64,000 nucleotides of DNA from Chlorogloeopsis sp038404745 (GCF_038404745.2 NZ_JAYKTT020000001.1:372001-436000); one strand, 5' to 3'. Shown: positions 9,162 through 18,767, counted from the first letter of the stretch. Numbers and translations: made by a program. Notes: a model not told the origin generated them from the sequence alone.

Positions 9162-9983
9162 ATGGATAACTCCTCAGCGCGGCAATATTTTTACCAAGAA
9201 ATCCAGCAGCCTGATGAGTATATTGATTTAGCAAAGGCAGCTTTATATATTGCTCAAGAAGAATACCCCAACCTTGATGTCGAAGAATATCTCAATGCTC
9301 TTGATACAATGGCAGCAGAGTTAGAAGAACGATTGCCACCACAACGCTATCCGCTGCGAATAATTCAAAGTATTAATCAGTATATCTACCAAGACTTGAG
9401 ATTTGCTGGTAATAAAACAGATTACTACGATACCCGTAATAGCTTTTTAAATGATGTGATTGATCGGCGCTTAGGGATTCCTATTTCTCTGGCATTGTTA
9501 TACATAGAAGTTGCTCGAAGAATTGATTTCCCGATGGTAGGAATAGGGATGCCCGGACATTTTCTCATCCGTCCTGACATTCCCGAAATGGAGATTTTTG
9601 TAGATGCCTTCAATGATGGGGAAATTATGTTTCCCCAAGACTGTCAGGAAAAACTGGCTCAAATGTATCAGTATCCTGTGTCAATCCAACCAGAGTTTCT
9701 AGCAGCAGTGACAAAAAGGCAATTTTTAGCCAGAATGCTGACTAATCTCAAATATATTTATTTAAGCCAACAAGAATTGGAAAAAGCTTTAGCAATAGTG
9801 GAGAGGATTTTACTACTGTTTCCTGACTTGGCTTTAGAATTACGCGATCGCGGACTTTTGTGCTACCAACTCGGACGATTTTCTCAAGCAGCGAACGACT
9901 TAGAAAGCTACCTAGATATAACTCCAGAAGCCCAAGACGCTTATATTATTAAAAGGCTGCTGACTAAACTTGGTAGGTATTGA
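9162..9983 (+). CDS. SirB1-family transglutaminase-like protein with TPR-like tail
   Basis: The 273-residue product has the SirB1/transglutaminase-like core: NSFLNDVIDRRLGIPISLAL, then GIGMPGHFLIRP and IFVDAFNDGE. A C-terminal pair of TPR-like helices follows (ALAIVERILLLFPDLALELR, then QLGRFSQAANDLESYL). The family is widespread in bacteria and no enzyme activity is firmly established. The usual catalytic Cys position is Asn-Asp here (RNSFLNDV), as in other SirB1 proteins, so catalysis is doubtful. It is a single gene with its own 240-bp upstream region, which contains no other gene I can see. Confidence 0.85.
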   Translation: MDNSSARQYFYQEIQQPDEYIDLAKAALYIAQEEYPNLDVEEYLNALDTMAAELEERLPPQRYPLRIIQSINQYIYQDLRFAGNKTDYYDTRNSFLNDVIDRRLGIPISLALLYIEVARRIDFPMVGIGMPGHFLIRPDIPEMEIFVDAFNDGEIMFPQDCQEKLAQMYQYPVSIQPEFLAAVTKRQFLARMLTNLKYIYLSQQELEKALAIVERILLLFPDLALELRDRGLLCYQLGRFSQAANDLESYLDITPEAQDAYIIKRLLTKLGRY

Positions 9984-10054
9984 AGAAAGGCAAATGGCAG
10001 AGGGCAGGAGGCAGAAGGTAATTAGGACAAGCATTTGAGGGAGTTAAGGTAGGT

Positions 10055-10110
10055 GAGGGAGATGAGGAAGTAATAAGAGTAAATTCTTCCCCATCTTCCC
10101 TATCTCCCTC
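10055..10110. terminator. Hairpin between convergent genes
   Basis: GAGGGAGATGAGGAAG (10055-10070) and CTTCCCTATCTCCCTC (10095-10110) can pair at 14 of 16 positions around a 24-nt loop, between the ends of the SirB1 gene and the convergent SRPBCC gene. It is built from simple GAGGGA-type repeats. It could act as a two-way terminator, but it has no clear U-tract. Confidence 0.45.
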
Positions 10111-10134
10111 ATCTCTTCCTCTCGCCCTGCTCCC

Positions 10135-10581
10135 TCATAACCCCTGTTGTATCTCTTCTGCTACACGTTTGAGGCGGCGTAGTTGAGCTTGCATATCTTG
10201 TTTTGTCCAGTGTTCGGCAAAGGTTTTAAAACCCCAGCTTACGATCGGATTGGGAATCTCAAATTCAAAACGGTTCAGTAAACGTGTTTTCTTGTCTATT
10301 GGTTGACATTCCCAGCGATCACGTCCATGAAAAAAACCCTCAAATTCCCAAACTACCAATCCAGGTTGTCTTTCTGCAACTGTACTATTCAAAGTAGGTT
10401 GAATGACGGGTACTTGAATTATAAAGCGACTTTTACTGCCAACATCAGTATTCCATTCGCCCACAGGTTCACAACGCAATGCTGGATTCAACCAACGGTG
10501 CATCAGAACGCGATCAGTTATACAGTCTTCCACTACTGTTGCTGGAGCATTAATATCAATTGATTGCTCAAAAACTTGCAT
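10135..10581 (-). CDS. SRPBCC (polyketide cyclase/dehydrase-like) family protein
   Basis: The 148-residue product has the START-like helix-grip pattern: a first strand and helix (FEQSIDINAPATVVEDCI), HRWLNPALRCEPVGEWNTDVGS, then long antiparallel strands and a C-terminal helix (DMQAQLRRLKRVAEEIQQ). Members bind hydrophobic ligands or carry out cyclase-type reactions. Its specific ligand cannot be deduced. In cyanobacteria similar single-domain proteins are common and mostly uncharacterised. It stands alone, convergent with the SirB1-type gene. Confidence 0.8.
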   Translation of the reverse strand: MQVFEQSIDINAPATVVEDCITDRVLMHRWLNPALRCEPVGEWNTDVGSKSRFIIQVPVIQPTLNSTVAERQPGLVVWEFEGFFHGRDRWECQPIDKKTRLLNRFEFEIPNPIVSWGFKTFAEHWTKQDMQAQLRRLKRVAEEIQQGL

Positions 10582-10929
10582 AGCAGATAATTTGCATATT
10601 TTGCTCTTATATCTGCACTTTAGACTAACCCAAAATAAGCTTTGTGAAAAAGTCTAGGCAAAAATAAATTTTAATTTATCAGTGTAGCATTTCTAACGTT
10701 CATAAAAGTAAAAATTTATATTGTAATAAAAAGATATTTTGAGCATTTCTCAGAAAAATGAACTGATAAATAAAAATAAAGAAAAAAACAAGCCTCAATA
10801 TCATTCGTTGTTAAATTTACTGGTAAATTATAAAGGCAAAACACTAGTATTTTAACTGTGTGTAGCCTTATACTCCAAAAACATTACAGTGTTTTTTTGC
10901 GAGACAACTGAACTTTAATACCAAAAACC
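10582..10929. other. Intergenic region, no gene seen
   Basis: This 348-bp AT-rich stretch separates two divergent genes, so it should hold both promoters. I saw no open frame of useful length, no strong inverted repeat and no convincing -35/-10 pair. Confidence 0.5.
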
Positions 10930-12594
10930 ATGAATATAAATTGGCAAAGTATAACCCAAGTGATGGGATCTGGTTTGTGGATTAGGGGAGAGACTTTTTT
11001 AGCACAAGTACCAACATTACCACCACAGCAAGATGCCAGAATAAACGCTTATGTGCAGAACACTTTCCAACAAGTGACTGCATTTCTGCCTCGTTTGTTG
11101 GGGGCGGTATTAATTTTATTAATTGGTTGGTTAATTGCGGCGATCGCAGCTGCGGTAACACGAAGTCTTCTCAATCGCACACGGCTAGACAACCGAATTG
11201 CGGCTGGGATCATGGGGCGTGAAGATGGCAGAGAACTTCCCAAAGTGGAAGGTGTAATCTCCAGTGTTGTATTTTGGGGTATTCTGCTCTTAACAATTGT
11301 TGCTGTTTTAGACACACTGGAGTTGAGAGTAGCATCTCAGCCGCTCAATGCTTTCCTCAACCAAATTGGCGATTTCTTGCCAAGGTTGGTAGGTGCAGCA
11401 ATCTTTTTGGCAGTTGCTTGGTTAATAGCTAGTTTAGTCAAGCTAATCACAATACGTGGATTGCGGGCATTAAGAGTAGATGAACGTTTAAATCCACCAC
11501 CGCAGGATGCTGATGCAACAGTCAGGCAGAATCAATTGCCTCTTTCTGACACACTTGGTAATGCCCTGTATTGGTTCATATTTTTACTATTTCTGATCCC
11601 AATTCTAGATACTTTGGGATTGCAACAAGCATTACGTCCAGTAGAAGCACTAGTAACAGAGATTATTGCAATTTTACCAAACATCCTGGGAGCGGTACTA
11701 ATTGCAGTAGCCGGCTGGTTTGTGGCGAATATAGTACGGCGCATTGTGACAAATTTGCTGGCAACAACAGGAATCGACAATTTAGGAAGTCGATTTGGAC
11801 TTTCGCGCACTGCTACAGGGCAATCTCTTTCCTCAATTATTGGTACGATTGTCTATGTCTTGATTTTGATTCCTGTAGCGATCGCGGCATTGAATACCTT
11901 ACGCATTGAAGCGATTTCGGTACCAGCGATCGCAATGTTGCAGCAGATTCTCAACGCACTTCCTGCCATCTTTACAGCCATAGCAATTTTAATTATTGCT
12001 TATTTTGTGGGGCGGTTTTTGGCGGATCTTGTCACCAGTATTCTGACAAGTATAGGCTTTAATAACATTTTCTCGATTTTGGGTTTCCCATCACCCACCA
12101 GAAGAGTTGTTATTTCAGCAGAAGAACCAACAGCACCGACTGCAACTACTCGTACTCCTTCAGAAATTGCGGGTATTGTCGTCTTAGTTGGTATTATGCT
12201 GTTTGCAACTGTGGCAGCGGTGAATATTCTCAATATTCCAGCGCTGACTGTACTGGTGACAGGTATTGTCGTTGTTCTGGGGCGGATTTTGGCTGGATTG
12301 ATAGTATTTGCGATTGGTTTGTTCCTCGCGAATCTTGCGTTTAGCATTATTACCAGCTCCGGTAATGCCCAAGCCAGAATTTTAGGACAAATCACGCGAG
12401 TTGCCATTATTATCTTGGTTTCGGCAATGGCATTACAACAAATCGGTGTCGCTCCCGATATTGTCAATTTAGCCTTTGGATTGCTACTAGGTGCGATCGC
12501 TATTGCTATTGCTCTTTCTTTTGGTTTGGGTACTCGCGATATCGCCAACCAGCAGGTTAGAGAATGGCTGGATTCTTTCAAAAACAGAAGCTAA
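10930..12594 (+). CDS. Mechanosensitive-channel (MscS-like) family protein with repeated TM helices
   Basis: The 554-residue protein is made of repeated units of a membrane helix pair followed by an amphipathic segment. Repeats include PRLLGAVLILLIGWLIAAIA, PRLVGAAIFLAVAWLIASLV, PNILGAVLIAVAGWFVANIV and PAIFTAIAILIIAYFVGRFL. This is the conserved TM-helix repeat (PF05552-like) found in cyanobacterial MscS-related proteins, in which each unit resembles the pore-lining TM3 of MscS. The C-terminus ends in a Gly/Ala-rich helix (ALSFGLGTRDIA) like the MscS pore helix, but the large cytosolic MscS beta domain appears absent. It probably forms an osmotic or structural membrane channel. The repeats suggest internal duplication. 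Confidence 0.8.
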   Translation: MNINWQSITQVMGSGLWIRGETFLAQVPTLPPQQDARINAYVQNTFQQVTAFLPRLLGAVLILLIGWLIAAIAAAVTRSLLNRTRLDNRIAAGIMGREDGRELPKVEGVISSVVFWGILLLTIVAVLDTLELRVASQPLNAFLNQIGDFLPRLVGAAIFLAVAWLIASLVKLITIRGLRALRVDERLNPPPQDADATVRQNQLPLSDTLGNALYWFIFLLFLIPILDTLGLQQALRPVEALVTEIIAILPNILGAVLIAVAGWFVANIVRRIVTNLLATTGIDNLGSRFGLSRTATGQSLSSIIGTIVYVLILIPVAIAALNTLRIEAISVPAIAMLQQILNALPAIFTAIAILIIAYFVGRFLADLVTSILTSIGFNNIFSILGFPSPTRRVVISAEEPTAPTATTRTPSEIAGIVVLVGIMLFATVAAVNILNIPALTVLVTGIVVVLGRILAGLIVFAIGLFLANLAFSIITSSGNAQARILGQITRVAIIILVSAMALQQIGVAPDIVNLAFGLLLGAIAIAIALSFGLGTRDIANQQVREWLDSFKNRS

Positions 12595-12632
12595 ACTTCT
12601 AATTCTCAAATAACTTCAACACTATAACCTCA

Positions 12633-12670
12633 GTAGGGACGCAAGAGCAGTGCGCCCCTATTTTTATTTT
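12633..12670 (+). terminator. Possible terminator after the MscS-like gene
   Basis: TAGGGACGCA and TGCGCCCCTA can pair with one bulge at 12634-12660, followed by TTTTTATTTT. The position, 40 bp downstream of the stop codon, fits a Rho-independent terminator. The GGGACGCA/TGCGCCCC pair is also a common cyanobacterial interspersed repeat. Confidence 0.5.
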
Positions 12671-12970
12671 CAACGCCGATCGCGCTCTAAATCGTGAATA
12701 ACTTTTTCGAGATACCAATCAAGTACCTATGCATAAATATTTAGCCGTTTTTCAACCAGACTGAAATGGCTGTATTCCTTTACTTTTCCCTGTTAAGAGT
12801 TTCCCGTTCCCTATTTCCTTGCCTAAATAGATAATTTATTTTGCACAACTAAATTAAAAGAACTGGTCAAAGTGCTAAAAAATGACTAGAGTGAAAGACG
12901 AAATTCAATCACCAGCAGGTAATAGGCAATAGGTAACTCAACTCTCTATTGCCACAAAGGAATTACTATT
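12671..12970. other. Intergenic region upstream of the aspartoacylase-like gene
   Basis: No gene is seen. GGCAATAG (12925-12932) and CTATTGCC (12946-12953) form an 8-bp inverted repeat with a 13-nt loop directly before the ribosome binding site AAAGGA (12956-12961). A stem there could affect translation of the next gene. Confidence 0.4.
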
Positions 12971-13849
12971 ATGAATCAAATCAATCGAGTGGCGATCGTT
13001 GGTGGAACCCACGGAAATGAATTAACAGGGGTATATTTGATTAAGAAATTTGAGGAATATCCCCAGCTAATTCAGCGCTCCAGTTTTGAAACTTTAACTT
13101 TATTAGCCAATCCCCAAGCCTTTGAGAAAAATAGACGTTACATAGATAAAGATTTGAACCGTTGTTTTCTCAATCAAGATTTGCAAAATTCAAGTCTTTC
13201 CAGCTATGAGGATATTCGAGCAAAAACTATCAACCAAATACTAGGGCCGAAAGGTCAATCTCAGGTAGATATAATTGTGGATTTGCACTCTACAACTGCA
13301 AATATGGGGTTGAGTATAATTCTGGATACTCAGCATCCATTCATGATGCAATTAGCAGCTTATCTTTGTTCTATAAACCCCCTAGTTAAGATTTGTTGTC
13401 CACAACTTGATCAAGAGAGTTCTTTTCTTAGGTCTTTGTGCAAATTTGGCTTTGTAATTGAAGTTGGCCCTGTAGCTCAGGGAGTACTAAATGCAGATTT
13501 GTTTCAGAAAACAGAGCAACTTATTTATATAATTTTAGATTATTTGGAAGCATATAATCAAGGTTTAATTCTACTCAATAACAGCACATTTACCCTTTTT
13601 GAATATGTCGAAACTATCGACTACCCCAGAAATCAAAAGGGAGAGATTCAGGCAATGATTCACCCCCAGCTTCATTTTCGAGATTACGAATCTCTTAATC
13701 CTGGTGAGCCGGTGTTTCTAACTTTTGACGAGAAAGAAATTTTTTATCAAGGAAAATCTACATATTATCCAATTTTTATTAATGAAGCAGCTTACTATGA
13801 AAAAGGCATTGCTATGTGTTTAACTAAAAAGCAACTAATAAAAGTCTAG
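12971..13849 (+). CDS. Aspartoacylase-like zinc carboxypeptidase (AspA/AstE family)
   Basis: The 292-residue product matches aspartoacylases, zinc enzymes that hydrolyse N-acyl aspartate to aspartate and a carboxylate. Visible motifs are GGTHGNELTG near residue 12 (zinc ligands His and Glu), ANPQAFEKNRRYIDKDLNRCF (shortened: NPQAFEKNRRYIDKDLNR) with the substrate-binding Arg, DLHSTTANMG with the third zinc ligand His, and VIEVGPVAQG with the catalytic Glu. Length is normal. RBS AAAGGA lies 10 bp before the ATG. The natural substrate in cyanobacteria is not known. Confidence 0.9.
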   Translation: MNQINRVAIVGGTHGNELTGVYLIKKFEEYPQLIQRSSFETLTLLANPQAFEKNRRYIDKDLNRCFLNQDLQNSSLSSYEDIRAKTINQILGPKGQSQVDIIVDLHSTTANMGLSIILDTQHPFMMQLAAYLCSINPLVKICCPQLDQESSFLRSLCKFGFVIEVGPVAQGVLNADLFQKTEQLIYIILDYLEAYNQGLILLNNSTFTLFEYVETIDYPRNQKGEIQAMIHPQLHFRDYESLNPGEPVFLTFDEKEIFYQGKSTYYPIFINEAAYYEKGIAMCLTKKQLIKV

Positions 13850-13951
13850 CTCACACCAATGCGTGGATTTTGGATTAAAACCATTGATTAATAGGCTAGT
13901 CCAGAATTTTGAAACAAGACTCCCTATGCCAATTTGGTCTAAGTTAGAAAA

Positions 13952-14037
13952 ACTTACGCACGAGTTATGGAATAGTAAACCACAGAGTACGCTGTGAACA
14001 CGGAGTCAAGAGGATTTTAGAGGGATTTTGCGTAAGT
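13952..14037. mobile_element. MITE-like 86-bp element with 9-bp terminal inverted repeats
   Basis: ACTTACGCA (13952-13960) and TGCGTAAGT (14029-14037) are perfect inverted ends of a short noncoding element. The interior (CACAGAGTACGCTGTG, ACACGGAGT) has further short inverted segments. The same ends are familiar from insertion sequences and MITEs of Nostoc relatives. I cannot see a clear target-site duplication. Confidence 0.55.
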
Positions 14038-14084
14038 CCTATTTAATACAGATTTTATCAATATCAAACCCTACAATAAAACAT

Positions 14085-15620
14085 CTAAATTCTCTTGATT
14101 TTTGTTCGTAATTCATCTTTAATTCGGTTAAGAATCGAATTTTCATCTAATGTCGCCAATATTTTATTAATAACTGCTTTTGGCCCTTCTGGCCCCCAAG
14201 TTGCTCCATTAGCTAAATAGGCTTTGGTTACTTGTCCAATTCCATAACAAGAAACACCACTTACTGCCGCTTGTGTTAGCGCCACCGACAGATAGGGAGC
14301 AAGTGAGGCACCTCCAGTTGCTGGTGCAGAGATGCCAAGTAAAGTTTTCAGAGAACTTAAACCCAAATTTGCTAAAAGTTCGCTGGCACTAATACCGCCC
14401 ATACCGAGAGCGATTTTTTGAAGCAATTTGACAGCACCTGTTTCTGTCATGGGAATACCGTAGAGTTTAGATAAACCCAGAATTAAAACAACATCAATTA
14501 CTGCACCACTGAGAATATCGACGACAGTGAGCGGATTGAGAGCGATCGCACAAGCTTTAGTCATTACTGCCTTCCAAATCAACTGATTGGCAGCATTCTC
14601 CCGAATTGCCAACTTGCGCTGCACCAATTGCTCATTCACGTTGTCAGCATAGAGCATGGTGTTCAAAGCGACTAGGGCTTTTCCTTCACGGTGGAGAATC
14701 TCCAAAATTTTCAGCTTCAGTTCCTCCATTTGGGCTTTACCCTGACGCATTTGCAAGCCTCTAGTACCATCAGCACGATAAACTACTGTCTTGACTAGCG
14801 GTGATGCTGCTGCCATCACAATTTCATCAGGAGAAAGTAACTCTCGCACCCGCTCATCCCGAATTTTTTGATAAATTGCCATGCGATCGGCTTCTGGATA
14901 CTGATCGACTTTGTTAAACACGAGCAATATTGGTTTACCCGCTTCCCGTAGTTGAGAAAGGGCTTCGTGTTCGACTTTTGTCATATCGCCGGCAATAACA
15001 AACAAAATTAAATCTGCTTGTTTTGCTACTTGCTCTGCCAAAGCAGCACGAGTTTCACCATCAACTTCGTCTAACCCCGGAGTATCAATCAATTCTACTT
15101 GCGAGTGACCAACTCCAGGTAAAGTAACTCTTAAGGCGCGTTCTGTTTCGCCAACGGCTTCCTCAGTGATAGTCCAATTCACTCGCTGGGCAGTGCGGGT
15201 AACACCGTGCAATGGCCCCGTTTCAAACACTGTTTGCCCTACTAAAGCATTCAACAGAGAAGACTTGCCCCGCCCTACCATACCAAAAGCAGCAATTTGT
15301 ACTACCATGCGGTCTAACTTGCCCAACATGGTTTCTAAATCGCCGATTTCTATCTCTAGCCCTGCTTCTTCTTCAGGAGTGAGGTCAAAACTTGCTACCA
15401 AATTTCGCAGTGCTGTTTGTGCCTGTTTGTAGTTCAGTTCCGCCTGAATGTCTTCAAAGCTGAAAATGGCATTATCCAATTCCTTCTCCCAATTTAGGGA
15501 ATTTACATCCGTTTTGGATGCAGCACTTTGATCGGGATCTGGTAGGGGCAATGTCGAAGTCATAACAAATTTGAATTTAAGATTTTGGTTGTTAAAGTTT
15601 GAGATTAATGTCCTTTTCAA
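14085..15620 (-). CDS. Membrane-associated GTPase, Era/dynamin-like with DUF697-type tail
   Basis: The 511-residue protein has a full GTPase domain: G1 GMVGRGKSS, a G2 Thr in HGVTRTAQ, G3 DTPGLDE and G4 NKVD. A Gly/Ala-rich hydrophobic C-terminal third follows (DVVLILGLSKLYGIPMTETG, then LLANLGLSSLKTLLG), as in DUF697 or YcjF-like proteins, which suggests membrane association. An ATG at 15563 (MTSTLPLPDPDQ) is the more likely start, because the 19 residues before it are basic and unlike the family. The role is not known. Cyanobacterial members are often called small GTP-binding proteins. Confidence 0.85.
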   Translation of the reverse strand: MKRTLISNFNNQNLKFKFVMTSTLPLPDPDQSAASKTDVNSLNWEKELDNAIFSFEDIQAELNYKQAQTALRNLVASFDLTPEEEAGLEIEIGDLETMLGKLDRMVVQIAAFGMVGRGKSSLLNALVGQTVFETGPLHGVTRTAQRVNWTITEEAVGETERALRVTLPGVGHSQVELIDTPGLDEVDGETRAALAEQVAKQADLILFVIAGDMTKVEHEALSQLREAGKPILLVFNKVDQYPEADRMAIYQKIRDERVRELLSPDEIVMAAASPLVKTVVYRADGTRGLQMRQGKAQMEELKLKILEILHREGKALVALNTMLYADNVNEQLVQRKLAIRENAANQLIWKAVMTKACAIALNPLTVVDILSGAVIDVVLILGLSKLYGIPMTETGAVKLLQKIALGMGGISASELLANLGLSSLKTLLGISAPATGGASLAPYLSVALTQAAVSGVSCYGIGQVTKAYLANGATWGPEGPKAVINKILATLDENSILNRIKDELRTKIKRI

Positions 15621-15644
15621 TCCTAGTAATTTTTAGCAACAAAT

Positions 15645-15770
15645 TGGGAGAGGGGAGAGGGGATAAGGGGACACCGAGACGCAAAGACGCGGGGACAAGG
15701 AGACAGAGATGGGGAAAACAACTAATAACTAATGACAAATGACCAATGACCAATTATAAACAGGTGTCCA
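15645..15770. repeat. Cluster of short interspersed repeats upstream of tpiA
   Basis: G-rich units (GAGAGGGGAGAGGGGATAAG, GGGGACACCGAGACGC, GGGGACAAGGAGACAG) are followed by AATGACAAATGACCAATGAC-type heptamer repeats. The GGGGACAAGG family also occurs inside nifJ at 32060-32100. No gene is present. Confidence 0.65.
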
Positions 15771-15826
15771 AAATGATCTAGAGTGAAAAATGCATTAAGT
15801 ATAGTACTGACTTGACAAAATCACCT

Positions 15827-16552
15827 GTGCGAAAAATAGTAATTGCTGGAAACTGGAAAATGTTCAAAACCCAGGCAGAATCCCAAGAATTTTTAACGGG
15901 ATTTCTGCCTACTTTAGAAGAAACCCCACAAGAGCGAGAAGTTGTGTTGTGTGTTCCTTTCACTGATTTAAACATTTTGTCCAAAAGTTTGCACGGTAGC
16001 CGCGTACAACTAGGGGCGCAAAATGTCCATTGGGAAGATAGTGGAGCCTACACGGGTGAGATTTCCGGACTGATGTTGCAAGAAATTGGCGTGCGTTATG
16101 TAGTTGTCGGTCATAGCGAAAGGCGACAATATTTTGGAGAAACGGATCAAACCGTTAACTGGCGTTTGAAAGCAGCTCAAAGGAATGGTTTAATCCCGAT
16201 TCTGTGTGTAGGTGAAACTAAACAACAACGAGATGCTGGAGAAACGGAAGCACTGATTACTAGCCAGTTGGAAAAAGATTTAGTAGATGTGGATCAAAGT
16301 AATTTGGTAATTGCCTATGAACCAATTTGGGCGATCGGCACCGGTGAAACTTGTGAAACCACCGAAGCCAATCGAGTCATCGGTTTAATTCGCAGCCAAT
16401 TAAAAAACCCCGCGGTAACAATTCAATATGGCGGTTCAGTAAAGCCAAATAATATTGATGAAATCATGGCTCAACCAGAAATTGATGGCGTTTTGGTGGG
16501 AGGAGCAAGCCTTGAGCCTGATAGTTTCGCCCGGATTGTGAATTATCAGTAG
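15827..16552 (+). CDS. tpiA: Triosephosphate isomerase
   Basis: TpiA interconverts dihydroxyacetone phosphate and glyceraldehyde 3-phosphate in glycolysis and the Calvin cycle. I choose the GTG at 15827, giving VRKIVIAGNWKM (Met-initiated) and 241 residues, the normal cyanobacterial form. A TTG 15 bases upstream is also in frame. Catalytic residues are visible: Lys in GNWKM, His in VVGHSERR, Glu in AYEPIWAIGTG, and the phosphate loop YGGSVKPNN and GVLVGGASL. The next gene, folP, begins about 100 bp downstream on the same strand. Confidence 0.96.
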   Translation: MRKIVIAGNWKMFKTQAESQEFLTGFLPTLEETPQEREVVLCVPFTDLNILSKSLHGSRVQLGAQNVHWEDSGAYTGEISGLMLQEIGVRYVVVGHSERRQYFGETDQTVNWRLKAAQRNGLIPILCVGETKQQRDAGETEALITSQLEKDLVDVDQSNLVIAYEPIWAIGTGETCETTEANRVIGLIRSQLKNPAVTIQYGGSVKPNNIDEIMAQPEIDGVLVGGASLEPDSFARIVNYQ

Positions 16553-16655
16553 ATTGCCAAAAATTGTAACCATTAAGGCACAAAGGCAAAAAGGCTCAAC
16601 ATCATTGATGTTTCCTTTGAGTCTTAGTGGTTTTTCTAATCCTAAAAATTTTGCC

Positions 16656-17516
16656 ATGCCAAAACCAAGCTATTTAAAAATTCGCGATCGCACCTTTGAA
16701 TGGGGACAGCGAACTTATTTGATGGGTGTTTTGAATATTACACCTGATAGTTTCAGTGATGGTGGCGAATTTAACTCTACTGCTGCTGCTCTAGCCCAAG
16801 CACAAGCACTGCAAGCTGCTGGAGCGGATATTATTGATGTAGGCGGTCAATCGACACGACCAGGGGCAAAGCAGATTACTGTTACTGAAGAACTAGAGCG
16901 CGTTTTACCAGTATTACAACTACTGCGTCAAAAAATCACTTTACCAATTTCTGTAGACACAACGCGATCTGAGGTAGCACAAGCTGCTATCCAAGCGGGA
17001 GCAGATATAGTTAATGATATATCTGGAGGCACATTTGATGCCGAAATGTTACCAACTGTAGCACATTTAAAAGTGCCAATTATTATTATGCATATCCGTG
17101 GTAACCCGCAGTCAATGCAAAAGATGACAGACTATCAAAATTTGATGGAGGAAATTTCTAATTTTTTGGCTCGACAAATTGCAACAGCTACTGCTGCGGG
17201 TATTGATTCAGAGAAAATCATTATCGATCCAGGCATCGGCTTTGCCAAGAACTACGAGCAGAATTTAGAAATTTTTCGCCGCTTGCCAGAATTGCGAAAA
17301 CTCAACTGTCCGATTTTAGTAGGGCCATCCCGTAAAAGTTTTATTGGTCGCATTTTAGATCAACCAGATCCAAAAGCACGAGTATGGGGGACGGCAGCGG
17401 CGTGTTGTGCTGCTATCTTTACAGGGGCGGATATTCTCCGAGTTCATGATGTTCAAGAAATGCGAGATGTCTGCTTGGTTGCAGATGCAATTTTCCGACA
17501 GTCCTCACCACTTTAG
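16656..17516 (+). CDS. folP: Dihydropteroate synthase
   Basis: FolP condenses p-aminobenzoate with the pterin diphosphate in folate synthesis. The ATG at 16656 (MPKPSYLKIRDRTFEWGQ) gives 286 residues and is preferred, since upstream in-frame starts would add residues encoded by an AAGGCACAAAGGC-type repeat. Signatures are GVLNITPDSFSDGG, DVGGQSTRPGA, SVDTTRSEVA, GADIVNDISGG, IIDPGIGFAK and GPSRKSFIG. It is probably co-transcribed with tpiA. Confidence 0.96.
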   Translation: MPKPSYLKIRDRTFEWGQRTYLMGVLNITPDSFSDGGEFNSTAAALAQAQALQAAGADIIDVGGQSTRPGAKQITVTEELERVLPVLQLLRQKITLPISVDTTRSEVAQAAIQAGADIVNDISGGTFDAEMLPTVAHLKVPIIIMHIRGNPQSMQKMTDYQNLMEEISNFLARQIATATAAGIDSEKIIIDPGIGFAKNYEQNLEIFRRLPELRKLNCPILVGPSRKSFIGRILDQPDPKARVWGTAAACCAAIFTGADILRVHDVQEMRDVCLVADAIFRQSSPL

Positions 17517-17524
17517 TTGTCGGA

Positions 17525-18370
17525 TTAAGTAGAACCATGCTCAGATGGCTTGCCGTTGCCATTCTCTTTAGTTGCTGCCTCAGCAATCACCTCTTTCATC
17601 AAATCACCACTTTTGCCTGGATCTACAAAGACAACTTTGGCGTTTTCGCTTTCACCTAATCTGTAGCTAGCATTAATATAGTCTTGAGCAACGAGATAGC
17701 GCAGAATTTCCTTGCTTTCAGGGCTAGTGCGCAATGCTTCAGCAATAATCTGCATGGAAGTCTTAGTTCCTTCAGCTTTTTTTATTGCGGCTTGTCGTTC
17801 TCCTTCTGCTTCTAAAATAGCAGCACGGCTTTTAATTTCTGCTGCTCGTTGTTCTTCCATAGATTTGCGCACACTTTCGGGCGGAGTAATCCGCTGAATG
17901 TCTACTCGCAGAACATTAATTCCCCATGTTGTTGTAGTCTGATTCAATTCATCCAATAAGGCTTTATTCATCTCTGCCCTAGAGGCATTAGTTTCTTCCA
18001 AAGTATTCTGGGCGATAACTTCCCGGAGTGTGGTTGTAGCCAGATTGTTCAGCCCTTGTTGTAAATCATCAATTTGATAAAAGCTTCTCTCTATATCAAC
18101 AATGCGCCAGTACACCACTGCATCTACTTCCAAATAGATATTATCTTTAGTGATTACATTTTGCGGTTTGATATCTAAAACTTGCTCCCGCGTAGTATCT
18201 TCCATCACAATTTGATCTACCAAAGGCACAATAAAATTTAGCCCTGGTCTAAGTTTGCGATGATACCGTCCCAAACGTTCCACAAGAGCTTCATTTCCTT
18301 GATTAACAAGTTTTGCAGATCCTAAGGCATAACCTATAAGCACTAAGACTATAGCAATGATTGGCTCCAT
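17525..18370 (-). CDS. SPFH/Band 7 (stomatin, QmcA-like) membrane protein
   Basis: The 281-residue product has an N-terminal membrane helix (IIAIVLVLIGYALGSAKLVN), then the SPFH domain (VERLGRYHRKLRPGLNFIVP, VLDIKPQNVITKDNIYLEVD). A coiled-coil rich in Ala, Glu and Lys follows (MEEQRAAEIKSRAAILEAEG), as in slipin/stomatin proteins. These form membrane-associated oligomers and scaffold proteases or microdomains. No NfeD partner gene is adjacent. It is convergent with folP with only eight bases between stops. Confidence 0.9.
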   Translation of the reverse strand: MEPIIAIVLVLIGYALGSAKLVNQGNEALVERLGRYHRKLRPGLNFIVPLVDQIVMEDTTREQVLDIKPQNVITKDNIYLEVDAVVYWRIVDIERSFYQIDDLQQGLNNLATTTLREVIAQNTLEETNASRAEMNKALLDELNQTTTTWGINVLRVDIQRITPPESVRKSMEEQRAAEIKSRAAILEAEGERQAAIKKAEGTKTSMQIIAEALRTSPESKEILRYLVAQDYINASYRLGESENAKVVFVDPGKSGDLMKEVIAEAATKENGNGKPSEHGST

Positions 18371-18767
18371 GTATGCTCCTAATTAAGCTTTTGGGAAATT
18401 TACTTTACGGACTCAATTCTACTTTGTTCTACCTTTCAGTCTAGTGGGTGGAATGTGTAATGTTCTTATCACAAGCTGCGCACTTAGGCAAGACTGTTTA
18501 GCGAATACCGAAGATGCGGAGATTGTGTTAAGAAATATCGATATTAAAGCACTATTTTAATAATTTACTTTACTCTAAAGCACCTAATTATACTTATAAT
18601 CTCGTAGAATCTCGGAGTGAGTTATCATTACTTAACTGATGTGAGTGCGGCGAAACTAAAAAATAGCAGGAGGTAGAGCAAGTAAGTCTTTGGGGGAAAT
18701 ATACAGCGAACATACAGAGTCTTTTCGCTGCTATGAAGTTGTTGTACCGTGAAGACCACTGGCTACC
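18371..18767. other. Intergenic region, no gene seen
   Basis: This 397-bp stretch holds the promoter of the SPFH gene and the 3' flank of the kinase-like gene. I found no convincing ORF, RNA gene or strong hairpin. Confidence 0.45.
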
